Shown one piece after another: positions 22,462 through 33,986 of a stretch of DNA of 64,000 nt. Made by a program: the position numbers and the translations under genes. The notes beneath the pieces were generated by a model, which searched no databases, was not told the DNA's origin, and worked only from the letters and a program-made list of their open reading frames with translations. Origin of the DNA: Paraphaeosphaeria minitans. Its lineage: Eukaryota > Ascomycota > Dothideomycetes > Pleosporales > Didymosphaeriaceae. Where the stretch lies: NCBI GenBank assembly GCA_015832175.1, contig WJXW01000010.1:372001-436000 (forward strand). Reading direction: 5' to 3'. How positions within the stretch are numbered: the stretch's first letter is position 1; each line of letters begins with the position of its first letter.

Positions 22462-25061
22462 CTTGAGCCAAGTCTAATGGGGTAGGCTTCTGGATGCGTG
22501 AAGTTTGGTGGTTGGGCCAGAGTACAGCAAAGCTGTATGGTGAGCCTGGAGTACAAAATGACGCTAGGTCTCCTAACTGAGTTTATACATGTAGAGTGCA
22601 TCAAGACCTAATGAACGAATGGACATGGTGCCACAGGAGTGTGGGGAGCTTTCTGGGCCCCCAATCTAGGGTGGATTGATTGCAAAGGACACGAAAGATC
22701 CCTAACCAGGTCAACGTACGGACTTCCAGGGGCCCTGGAGCATGCATACTGGTCATATGGTCGCTGTGACCAAAGCGGGTGACGATCTGGGCAGACAGCC
22801 ATTCTACGGAAAGCCTCGCAGTTGCGATTCTCTGATACCGTCATTCTGAGGCTGATCAGGTTGCTCATTACGTAGAATTCGAGTGAGTTGGTGTAGGAAA
22901 AGACAGAGTAGGCACCACAGCGTGGCATGAGTGTGCTCCGACCTCTAAATCTCTCGACTTGTCGGTTACCTAGAACCAGAGTATTTTGCCGAAGCAGTGC
23001 TGCCATACATCTAGATCTGCACGTGGCGACGGCGCCTAAGTCGTGCCACACGCAGAAGCCCTTTAGCTGCATCCCAAATACCTAGTCGAGACCAGGTATA
23101 CGATAACCTCGATATTTTCAGGTGAGACCTTCAGGTCTGAGGCCAAAACGTAGTCGGAACTTATTACGAGCACAAACGGCGAAGATGGATACCCAGACAG
23201 ACCCTCATAGAGTTGCAGACCACCCAGGAAGAACGGTCGAGCCGGTTGCAGCGCGAATCTCGTGGCGTGGGGCGAAGGGAAGTATTGTGTTTGTTTCGAC
23301 CCAGCCAGCCGGGTTCTCACCCCACGCTGCCTGCTTGAGGAAGCCTACCATACCTAGCTGGCAGCGCCGCGAGCTGCGTACCTATAGGTACACGAGTCTT
23401 CAATCTTACGAAACTTTCTCGGTGCCATGGCGACGGAATCGAGCTTCTCGCTACGACTATCCCGATGCTGCGCCATATCTGACGATGGCACAGTTCCAAC
23501 TCCCTGCGATGATGTTAACGGGATGAGGTTCGCCACGAGCAGGCGAGCTCAGCCCGGGAGGCTTTCACGGTTCACGATGCAGAGAGTGTTCATGCCGCTC
23601 CCTACCTAGATAATCCAGGGCCGCAACGGGCCGTCGATAGGTAGCGCCCGGTAGAGCTCAGAGAATGTATGCACGCATGATTGCGGCGTAGACTAGTTGG
23701 ACATGTGTTTGTGAGTTCGCCCCAGGTGTGGTACCTAGGCGCGACCGATTAGGTAGGTACGGTAGGTAGGTAGGTAGGTACTAGTATACACCCCAGCGAC
23801 CCAATGAACCAAGACCCCTTTGAAACCCGGACGCACGACCCTAGTCTCGGTGCCTGGATACCCATCCATCACGGTACACATGGACCCATGTGGCTGTACG
23901 CCTCTTCTCGTACCGTGTTCTCGTGGCACGGCGGACGACTTGCTGCACACGCTCTGCGACCTCAGGTATCCCTGTCTGTGCCTCTCACGGCCCGGACCGC
24001 CCTCTACCTGCAAAGCCCCCCTGACCATGTCTCTCTTGTTGATGAGAATAGCTACCTACTCCAAGAGGATGACTCTATGCGTGAAGATGACATTTCTCTC
24101 TCTAGTCCCACCCCCAGGTGCAAGGAGTAACCGAGCTCTCCGAAAGCAGCTCCTTCTAGAAATACAACCATTCGCATACCGTACTCGCCCGCAACACCGC
24201 AAGAATCCAAGAGTCAACGCCCCGCAGCTGCAGCTCTAGATCGTAGCCATGCAGCTTCCTGATACCAAGTGCATGCATGCCTCCAGGTCAGATGCACTGG
24301 GTCCACCGTCTGTGTCGCCTGCACCCAGAACACCCACTCTCGAGTCTCACGCCCTGGAAAGACGTAGGTGCTACAACACGAACAACCCAGCAACACTACC
24401 CTGGGTCGACACAGCACCTACCTACCTACGACACCTGATGCTGACACGACTCAAGCCTTGCCGGTCGAGCCACACCTACCTCGAAACACAGGAGGCGCCT
24501 GCCATGCATCGTAAGCAGAACCTCCCCCCCTTCGAGCGCCTGGGACGCTGTCCGGAGGGCGCGTATCTGCGTACGAGGCCTCGGATCTCTAGGTAAGCTG
24601 CCCATGCTAGAAGCATGCATCTGCAGGTGCGGGAAACCTCGCGACGAACGCAAAACCCGAGACGTATGCACGCGGTCCGTCCGGCGTTCTCGGAGCAAAA
24701 TCAAAAGAAAAGATGAGAAGGCGAAGCGAGGCGTGTACAACAGTCGTTTGTTTAAGTAACAACCACAAAGTCCGTTAGGATGAGAGATTTTGGATATCGT
24801 CCGTGACCGCCTGCGCCTTGAACCGAACGCCTGAAAATCTTAACCACCGAATGCGTTTTGTGCCAGCGCCTTCGTCTGCCCGTCTGGATTGCAGGCCGCG
24901 TCTATACTGGCCTTGGTGGCCTCTCGAACGTCGACCAGAAGCGTTCCTAGAGGAAGAAACTTCGACGGGTCTTTCGCTAGGCGGTAGATCCTGGAGTGAC
25001 TTGAACTGTGATGAGTCTCCCATGACGTGCCGCCGCCATGCACACGTACCCTCGACAGTTG
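22462..25061. other. 2.6-kb gene-poor stretch with TAGG/CCTA islands
   Basis: ORFs up to about 155 codons occur in all frames with no family resemblance. The sequence is punctuated by CCTACCTA / TAGGTAGG islands near 23380, 23600, 23640, 23735-23785, 24050 and 24417. No transposase, reverse transcriptase or terminal repeat is recognised. Confidence 0.45.
23750..23780. repeat. (TAGG)n microsatellite
   Basis: A 31-nt run of TAGG units with one imperfect step (GGTACGGTAGG) at 23756-23766. Confidence 0.85.
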
Positions 25062-26618
25062 TCATGAGTTCTGCCTCACAGAGTCCAGACCTGAAAAGTT
25101 ATTCCTCCCATCACCGCCCGCGCTCCTCTCCCCATTGCTCATCTGCGGTCCCATCTGCGGCCCTATCTGAGCGCCCATCTGCCCGTTCATCTGGCCATTC
25201 ATCTGCATCGGCCCATTCGACAACCCATTCATCTGCGCCTCATTCATCTGCGGTCCATTCATCTGCGGCCCATTCATCTGCGGCCCGTTCATCTGCATCG
25301 GCGCATTCATGCCGTTCGCCATGCCATTGTTCAGTCCGCTGTCTATGCCCGCGCCCATCGGACCGATGCTGGGGCCCAGCCGCGCGCTGTCGTCGCCCTC
25401 GCCCATGCCGTCGACGTCCGGCCAGAAGCGCTCTTCCAGCCAGCATATCTGGCGGAATATCTCCTCGCACCTCGCCATCTCCTCTTTGCCGTCGCGGGCG
25501 GTTGTGATGTTGGCGAGCTCGTCGACGAGGGCTCTGCTCGCGTCGATGAATTTGCTGAATGCGGGAGACGTCCAGTTCGGTATGAGGGCTTGGTGGAGCG
25601 CGACGATGTGGTTTTCGGTACTCGGGGTGGAGAGGGAGCTGCTGAATGATGACGCATATTGCCATGCTGTTCTGTAGCACTAGATGCACGTTAGTTTTGG
25701 AAAGCAGTGGAAAGCAGGATACTACCAGGGTGCATTATCAAATTGGAGCATTGCCGATTCAAGCCGAGAGAATGCAGTGCCCGACTTCCAACAGAAAACT
25801 GTGTACAGCGTGTAACTTACGTGTTCAGCACCCCACAGCACCACCATGCCCTCCAAGAGAGAAGCACTTGAGCTGCTCGCGCTCACAAACAGATCCAGCA
25901 GCGCACGTGTTATAGGCGTAGGAGGCTCCTGGCTCATGGTGAGACCATATTTGGTAGCTGTGATTTCGAAAAAGGACATTTCTCGACGCATGTTGTTCAA
26001 GGCAGATATGAGCAGATCCATGGTCCTGTACATGGGATGAAACTGCGAGTTCGCCGTCTGCGGCAGGCGCAACTTGGCCAGCAGCTGCCCTACAAAACGA
26101 ATGAAGCCGCGTGCATAGTGCCCGTCCTGCGCCATCCATTGTGACAGCGGCCCCGGGGCCAGCGACCCGCAGCCCGCATGCGAGAGAAAGGGCTGCTGCG
26201 TTGCCTGGGTGAAGGGCTGGGCGCAGGTGGTGAGAAGGTGGGCCGACAGCGAGGGCGCCAGGGGCGGCGGCATGTTGATATTCGGCGCGAGCTGCTGGCC
26301 ATCGCGGGCGCGCTTGTTGTTCGGACCGCGACGGTTGATCTGGAGGTTCGGATTGGGCTGTTGGCCGCTGAGGACGCTGTTCGGCGCCATGCCCGAGCTC
26401 ATCGAGGTGTCGTCGCGGTTCTGGGCGTGCCATGCCTGCGCTTCAGGGGAAGCCAGGTAGGCCTCGCAGGCGTGGAGGTGCTCAATCTGGCGCGTGGTGT
26501 TCTTTGCACGCACGAAGCCGCAGTGCAGGCAGCGCACCTTGCTGCATTTCGAGGGCGTGTCCTGGTCCTGGAATTCGGCGAAGGCGCGTCGAATGTCGGG
26601 ATTCGCGTGGCGCCCCAT
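25062..26618 (-). CDS. Zinc-finger plus TENA/THI-4-like domain protein with Met-Asn-Gly-Pro-Gln tail
   Basis: Two exons: 26618-25821 and 25679-25062, giving 471 aa, with a 141-nt GTAAGT...CTAG intron. Residues about 22-52 hold a BED/C2H2-like zinc site (CLHCGFVRAKN, then IEHLHACEAY). A Gln/Asn/Pro-rich linker follows. The central domain (IRFVGQLLAKLRLPQTAN, MYRTMDLLISALNNMRREM, SASLLEGMVVLWGAEH, then CYRTAWQYASSFSS, ALIPNWTSPAFSKFIDASR, CEEIFRQICWLEERFW) is the fungal TENA/THI-4-like fold. The tail has tandem MNGPQ units and is Met/Asn/Gly/Gln-rich, so probably disordered. The TENA fold usually serves thiamine salvage; here it is joined to a putative DNA- or RNA-binding finger, suggesting a regulator. 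That role is inference. Confidence 0.85.
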
Positions 26619-27835
26619 TTCGGAGGCCTGCTGTCCACTAAGGTGGTGATGAGCGTTGGGGCTGGTACGTGTATCGTAAAGTGGGCTTGGTCACAAAAGA
26701 GGGGATGCCGGATGAGACCGCCTTGGAACGCTTACCTAACCCAGCACGCGCGCTATCCACGCGCACGGCCAGATTCAAATACTGGAGGGGAACTGTGCAC
26801 ATCCAAATACTGTAGGAGAATTGCGCACGTGAAGAGGGTGATTGTGCACATGAAGAGGGAAATTGCGGATATGAAGAATATATGCAAAGAAACCTTCCAC
26901 CACGAAGCCATCCCGCGCAGCGCAGCGCAGCGCAGCAAGCAGCAGGAAGTAGCTCCGATTACCGCCTTAGTCATTCGGAGTGGTGGGTCTTGGCGGTGCT
27001 GAGGGATTTCCTACGAAAATAACAGTACGCATACCATAACTTTACACGCGGGAGTGCTGATGAAGATGGGGGTCGGCAAGGAGAAAAGTCAGCCCCCGAA
27101 AGGACTGAAAGCTTTCATCCGTGACTTGTCATCTACCAAGCCATCAGAGCCTCCATGCCTTGTGCTCCAGACACATGGATGCGACCCATGTCTCCTCACT
27201 TCTTACCGTCCCATGGATGATGGTGAACCGAGACGCTACCTACCTGGGTGGAATTCCCTTGGTAACCGTAGGCTACAGACTGTAGGTAGTGGGTCGACTT
27301 CCCCGCACCCGCACCCTCGTAACTGCCCAGCATCATAACGATGTGACGATGTGACGATGCCAGATCCACACAGGCACCACGGCATCGTCTCCATCCCTTG
27401 GTGACACCCAGTCAGCTGAGCCTCCGCACAGCCCGACTTCGGGAACGCTGCTCCCACGGCGGTGATGGTCCCGAGCTCGTGACACGCAGACCACGGTGTC
27501 TCACCACGCTCGCGGGACTGCTCGCCTACGCGGCGTACCGTGGATGAACTCACCGCTGCTGACCGACCACGATGGCGCGCTGGTGGAAGATGCATCAGTG
27601 ATCAGTGACGCACGAGGCCTCTAGGCGGCGCCGAGGGCGGATCGAAGGCTGCCTGCTACCTAGATAGGTTGCAGCGCCGGCACAAAAGAAGTGGTCTGCG
27701 GGGATATCGTGCGCCGTTGTACTATGGTAGGTAGGCGCCTTTATCTCCGCCTTGTGCCGAGGTCGTTTGCAGAAGACATGGAAAAACATGATGGTGAGGG
27801 TGACTTCACACCCATGGGGCGGGAAGGGACCTAGA

Positions 27836-27943
27836 CAGTCTGGATGTAGGCTTTACCACGGGCGGGAAGGTAGGCAGTCTGATTCTGATGGAGGCTTTAC
27901 CACGGGCGGGAAGGTAGGGCAGCATGATGGAGGCTTTTCCACG
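27836..27943. repeat. Direct repeats, about 40-45 nt, 2-3 units
   Basis: The core GGCTTTACCACGGGCGGGAA occurs at about 27849 and 27893, each preceded by CAGTCTG and followed by GGTAGG. A third, truncated unit (GGCTTTTCCACGG) lies at about 27931. Confidence 0.75.
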
Positions 27944-28010
27944 GACAATCTTAACGCAGCTAATGGCTGCGTGAGCTGCCTTGCTTGCTTCACTACCTGC
28001 AGTCATCAGC

Positions 28011-28090
28011 GCGCCCAGATGAGCTCGGATGTGCCATGTTGACTTTTCCCGCCCAGATGAGCGCCGATGAAGTGCCATGCTGACTTTCCC
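28011..28090. repeat. Direct repeat, two units of about 38-40 nt
   Basis: CGCCCAGATGAGC followed by a CGGATG/CGATGAAG variant and TGCCATG-TGACTTT is present twice, starting near 28012 and 28050. Confidence 0.72.
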
Positions 28091-28781
28091 ATGTGTTGCC
28101 GCATGCAGCAGGTCCCCCGCAACGCCCAAGGACATCCTCACCGCAGTTCAGCCGCCATCGAAGCTTTCCCTCTTTCCCGTCAGGCCGCAAACCGCAACGA
28201 TCGCCGCCGCGCTGAAGACCCTACCCCACAGGTGATGTCCGTGGCTCCAAGCCATCCCGCCTTCTGGTCTCCGCAAGGGCGATCTCAACATCATAGCTCC
28301 TCACACCCGCCCAACCAGACCGCCGTACCTGATCGTTCAGTGCTACCGCGTCGGGATGCCCTGCAGCTGACCTAGACCCTTCACATCTCCAAAGACAACA
28401 GCTGTCGTGGCAAAAGTTCCCACTTGCCGATACGTCATTGGCCCGTCTTCTGCTCTACGAGAAGACAGCCACGATTGTCGTCGGAAGTGGACCGCGAGCG
28501 ACAGCTAAGAGCTGCGTCACGCCTGCAACCTGGCGGTCCGTCTTTCGGAGTGCTTTTCTCGTGAGCCTAGCGCCTGTTTACTCCACGATGATCGGCGGAA
28601 TCAGACTTGTGATGAAGCTCGTGGCTTTTCTATAAGGCTGCTGATCCCCCCAGACCTTTGGGACCATCCAAGCGCTTCCATTGCCTCGACTCTTTAGCAT
28701 TTGTTACACCTACCCATGACTTGATGCTTCTTTGTATGATACCATTTTCACCGAACAGGTAGTTACCACCTTCAAGTCGAC

Positions 28782-30348
<1,567 letters not shown>

Positions 30349-31074
30349 GTCATGTGCTTGGCTGCATAAGCTATGTACATGACGTGCCGATGCACGCTCT
30401 GGCACCAGCCACCAGCGTGCATCCGAGGAATCTCTTTTTGTCTTCACAGTTCACACTCGCTCACCCGTCGTAAGCTTCTCCACCGCGGTAACGATTTGAC
30501 GAATCTCCTTCTCCTTCGATGGATACCCCTCTTAGCGCTCGCTAGATGCGGGCGTTGACGATTCAGCCCCGTGAGGCTTGTCAAAGATTCTATTTGCTTC
30601 CTGCATGGCCTACCTACCGTACTGCCATATCGTAGCAGAACATGCTGTACATAGATAAATAAATAAAATAAAAAAAAGGAAAGGAATAGGCGAGACGGAA
30701 AGGCGAATGCAAAGCGTTGATTGCGCGCACGCGATCCATCGAGTGTGAAATTGGCTTCTGCGCCGTGTGGTTCATCATGGGGCCGAACGAAGCAAAGCGG
30801 CGAGCAGGGCGGCACGGCTGCAGGGCAGCTGATGAGAGGGCAATTTCGCCATGTGCCGTGGGCCCGCATCGTGCCAACACGCAGCCTTGGAAGTGCGGGC
30901 GACAGCATTCGCTAGGCCCGGCGGTCCGGCTGTCTGTGATGCGATGCGATGCGATGCGACGGAAGGGCTGTCACCAAGCACGGCATCAGCGTCGTTGACG
31001 GTGAGCATGGGCACTGAGGCACGACGGGCACTCCACACAGAAGCACACCGCACCGAGGCACACCACACAACACC

Positions 31075-31239
31075 GAAGCACACAACACTGAAGCACACTA
31101 CACTGAAGCACACCACACTGAAGCACACCACACTGAAGCACACCACACTGAAGCACACCACACTGAAGCACACCACACTGAAGCACACCACACTGAAGCA
31201 CACCACACTGAAGCACACCACACTGAAGCACACCACACC
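31075..31239. repeat. 15-bp minisatellite, GAAGCACACCACACT
   Basis: Eleven consecutive 15-nt units; eight (31105-31224) are identical and the outer ones carry single substitutions. More degenerate units extend to about 31038 and 31255. Because the period is divisible by three and no unit has a stop, long ORFs appear on both strands. Confidence 0.95.
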
Positions 31240-31479
31240 GGAGCACACCGATTGAGACACGGAAATGGATCGGACTGGGCCTGGGTGTCAGAAACGCCCA
31301 GAGTTGTGAGCTTCAGGCTCCAGAGTCCAGAGGAGAGTACCAGGTACACAGTAGACGGTAGGCTGGTCGCTGGTGGTTTCCCAGCCCAGGCCAACGGCAG
31401 GGTCGCCCCCTTGTGGATCCGGATGAGCAGGGGCATCCAACAGATGGCCCCATGAGCGGAGAGGGGGAGAGGAGAGTGC

Positions 31480-31660
31480 GCAGAGTCCACGGCGGGCATG
31501 GTCAAGTCGCTGGAAAGGAGTTTGCAGAGTCCACGGCGGGCATGGTAAAGTCGCTGGGTCACGAGCGGAGACGGGGAGAAAGGAGTGCGCAGAGTCCACG
31601 GCGGGCATGGTGAGGTCGCTTGGGCCTCGGGCATGGTGAAGTCGCTGGGTCACGGGCTGC
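31480..31660. repeat. Diverged tandem repeats, unit about 44-65 nt
   Basis: The core GCAGAGTCCACGGCGGGCAT followed by GGT-AAGTCGCTGG starts at 31480, 31524 and 31589, with a partial copy (GGGCATGGTGAAGTCGCTGG) at about 31628. Spacers repeat GAGCGGAGA-GGGGAGA. Confidence 0.85.
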
Positions 31661-32087
31661 GCGTCGTGCAGGTGGCTGGAGGCTTGCGCCGGTGCCTTCG
31701 TTCGCGATGCGGCCGTCGACGAGCCAGGTCATGGCGCAAGACTTCAAATATCGATTCCCACCGTCCACCGTCCACCGTCCAGTCGGTGGCTTGGTCCAGG
31801 GCTATTCCTGGAAATTAAGCCTGCGTCGCCAAAAGGCCGAGATACACGACTCCTGAAGGCGCAGGAGGGTTGGCGGCTCAAGCAGGCTGGACGGCGGTGC
31901 TGATTGGACCCGAGTCCGCAACTGGGCAGGCGCGGGGCTAGCGGAATAGGAAGGATCCACCGGCGACTCGCACGACTGGAAAGAGCGTCCCGCGCTACTG
32001 CAGGAACGAGCAAGGCGGGCGCCGCGAGATTGGCTACGGGGCGGCGTCGGTGCAGGCGCCCAGGGCCCGCCATCCCTGCCGGCTGCA

Positions 32088-32316
32088 ATATATACACCCT
32101 CCTCCTCACTGCCACCTTCGCTTCTCGTCTTTCGCTCACCAACTCCGACCGCCAGCAAAGCCTCACCCCGAAGACTCGTTCTTCAGCCGTTCTTTAACAA
32201 CCCCAACGCTCTTTACCTTTTAATACGTCATCTGTCTCTCGTCAACTCGACCACCCTAATAAACCCCCCAAAACAAAACAAACAAACAATCCAACCACCA
32301 ACAACCAACAATCACG
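32088..32316 (+). promoter_or_regulatory. Probable strong promoter and leader of the Kre9-like gene
   Basis: A TATATA element at about 32088-32094 is followed by a CT-rich tract, then a C/A-rich leader with CAACAACCAACAATCACG just before the ATG. TATA, pyrimidine tract and CAA-rich leader are typical of highly expressed fungal genes. The downstream gene also prefers C-ending codons. Confidence 0.6.
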
Positions 32317-33202
32317 ATGAAGTTCTCCGCTCTTGCCTTCTTCGCCGGCCTTGCCGCTGCCTACCACGTCCCTGTCGGCGCCCCTGTCGGCAATGCCATC
32401 ACCGCCCCTCTTGTCCAGGTCAGTTTCCTCGCCTGCCAGTTGAAACAAAACGCCACGCTAACCGTCTCAGACCATCCCCGCCGGCAAGCCCTTCACCATC
32501 ACCTGGATTGCCGACTCCCCCAACAAGGTCTCCCTGATCCTGCTGAAGGGTCCCTCCACCAACGCCGTGTTCAACCAGATCATCGTTGAGAGCATCGACA
32601 ACACCGGCAGCTACACCTGGACCCCTCCCACCTCCCTCCAGGGCACCGACGGCCCCGGCGGTTACGGAATCCAGCTCATCGATGACGTCGACGGTCACTA
32701 CCAGTACTCCACCCAGTTCGGTATCTCCAACCCCAAGCCCGTCACATCCGCCGTGGTCGTTCCCTCGGTTGCGCCCGTCTCCTCCGCCGCGCCCGTCTCC
32801 GCCGCCCCTGTCTCTGCCAGCGCCTACCAGAGCTCTGCCCTTGCTCCCAAGCCTACCATCTCCGCTGCCGGCTACGCTGTTCCCTCCAGCCCCGCCGAGG
32901 TCTCCTCCAGCGCCATTGTGATCCCCTCCAGCATCGAGACCTCCACCCCGTGCACCACCACCACCACCATCTACGCTCCTGCTCCTCCGGTTGGCACCGG
33001 TGCTTCCAGCGGCGCTCCTCCTGCTAGCGTCATCTACCCCACTGGCCCGGTCACCGTTCCTCAGTCGCTCAAGACCACGGCTACCGGTGGCTACAGGGTC
33101 CCCACCGCTACCCCCGCGCTCGAGTTCACCGGTGCTGCCTCTGGCGTCAAGGCCGCTTTCGGCCTTGCCGGTGCCGTCGCTGCCTTCGTCGCCATGTTGT
33201 AA
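32317..33202 (+). CDS. GPI-anchored Ser/Thr-rich cell-wall protein with Kre9/Knh1-like N-terminal domain
   Basis: Two exons: 32317-32418 and 32471-33202, giving 277 aa, joined in phase 0 at PLVQ-TIPAGKPFTITW. Signal peptide MKFSALAFFAGLAAAYHV. Residues about 30-125 form the Kre9/Knh1-like beta-sandwich (FTITWIADSPNKVSLILLKG, NTGSYTWTPP, GYGIQLIDDVDG, QFGIS). A long Ser/Thr/Pro/Ala-rich region with PVSSAAPVSAAPVSA repeats follows, a site of heavy O-mannosylation. The C-terminus (FTGAASGVKAAFGLAGAVAA) has small residues then a hydrophobic end without a charged tail, as in GPI attachment signals. It probably sits in or on the wall. Codon use strongly favours C in third position, unlike most genes in the window, suggesting high expression. 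Confidence 0.9.
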
Positions 33203-33986
33203 ACCTTCTGAGAACTGAACATTTCTTCTTCTTCTTCGGTTTCCCGGATTTCTTTACGCATGTATGACTCTGTCTTCGTTTCTTAGGTGTTAAGTGAGAT
33301 ACCACATTTTGTCATTTGTCTCTGGCAGCATCTGTCTAATCGCGGGTGGAAATGGAGCCTGTTGTCGCATAGCATCGTTCGCGTCAAGAAAATCTTTTGT
33401 CCGTTCTGGAAGCGCCTAATGATGGAGAGCTAGCAGGATCCAATGAGATCAGTATATACCCCTCGTGAGATTTCGCTTGCTTGTCATGTACGACGCCCCG
33501 TTGTGTCGCCCCGTTGTGCCAATTCTGCACCGTTGCGTGCGACGCCGCACGACATGTTCCGCCTCGCTTGCGCGTCACGCTACAATGTGAATGCTTGCTG
33601 TGTCTGCGTTGTGTCTGTATGCCCCTGCGCGGTCGTAGTGGAGTGTGTCCAGCTCCTACTAGCAGAGTAATTCCCTACAGCCAAAGTTGGAAGCTGCACC
33701 CCGCACGAGATCCAACCAACTACATTTGGTGAATGTACCAGGCTGTGCTGAATGGCAACTCATGTCGAACTCGCAGTCGCAATCGCAACCTTGACCATGT
33801 GTATCTCCCTGCAAACTCCGCGCTGACAGAGAGTGGCTGAGTGGATGGAAGGACATGTATGTTTTTGAACTAGATCGTTCCAGCTAGGTACCTAGTACCT
33901 ACCTACGAGGTACACATCTGGTTGCCTAAATCCATGTCTGACCTCTTCATACACTTCTTGCTGAACATTCGACTTACACCATCAAC
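33203..33986. other. Intergenic, no gene seen
   Basis: A TTCTTCTTCTTC run (33225-33237) lies just after the wall-protein stop. A palindromic GGTACCTAGTACCTACC patch (33892-33904) lies about 80 nt before the P450 start. Confidence 0.45.

Larger units (their letters stand above)
26619..28781. other. Divergent 2.2-kb intergenic region with tandem repeats
   Basis: Separates the TENA-type gene and the exo-glucanase gene, which start in opposite directions. It contains two direct-repeat blocks listed separately, a GCGCAGC run near 26917-26936, and CCTACC patches at 27237, 27656 and 27726. No gene is recognised. Confidence 0.45.
30349..32316. other. Repeat-rich intergenic region upstream of the wall-protein gene
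   Basis: Contains an A-rich patch (30656-30680), GATGC repeats (30938-30958), the 15-bp minisatellite, the 31.48-kb repeat block, a triple CCACCGT (31757-31778) and, at its end, the promoter of the Kre9-like gene. ORFs over the minisatellite are repeat artefacts. Confidence 0.5.

Noticed and set aside
26178..27002. 274-codon plus-strand ORF
   Set aside because: It is antisense to the zinc-finger/TENA gene, whose frame has clear conserved blocks; the ORF has Arg/Gly-rich shadow composition and no domain.
31038..31255. CRISPR-like array
   Set aside because: Units are contiguous 15-mers without unique spacers, and the genome is eukaryotic.
30775..31634. Minus-strand ORFs with CFSVV or WCASV repeats and a plus-strand TLKHT ORF
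   Set aside because: They arise from the 15-bp minisatellite, which is open in all frames; no signal peptide, unique domain or start context supports a protein.
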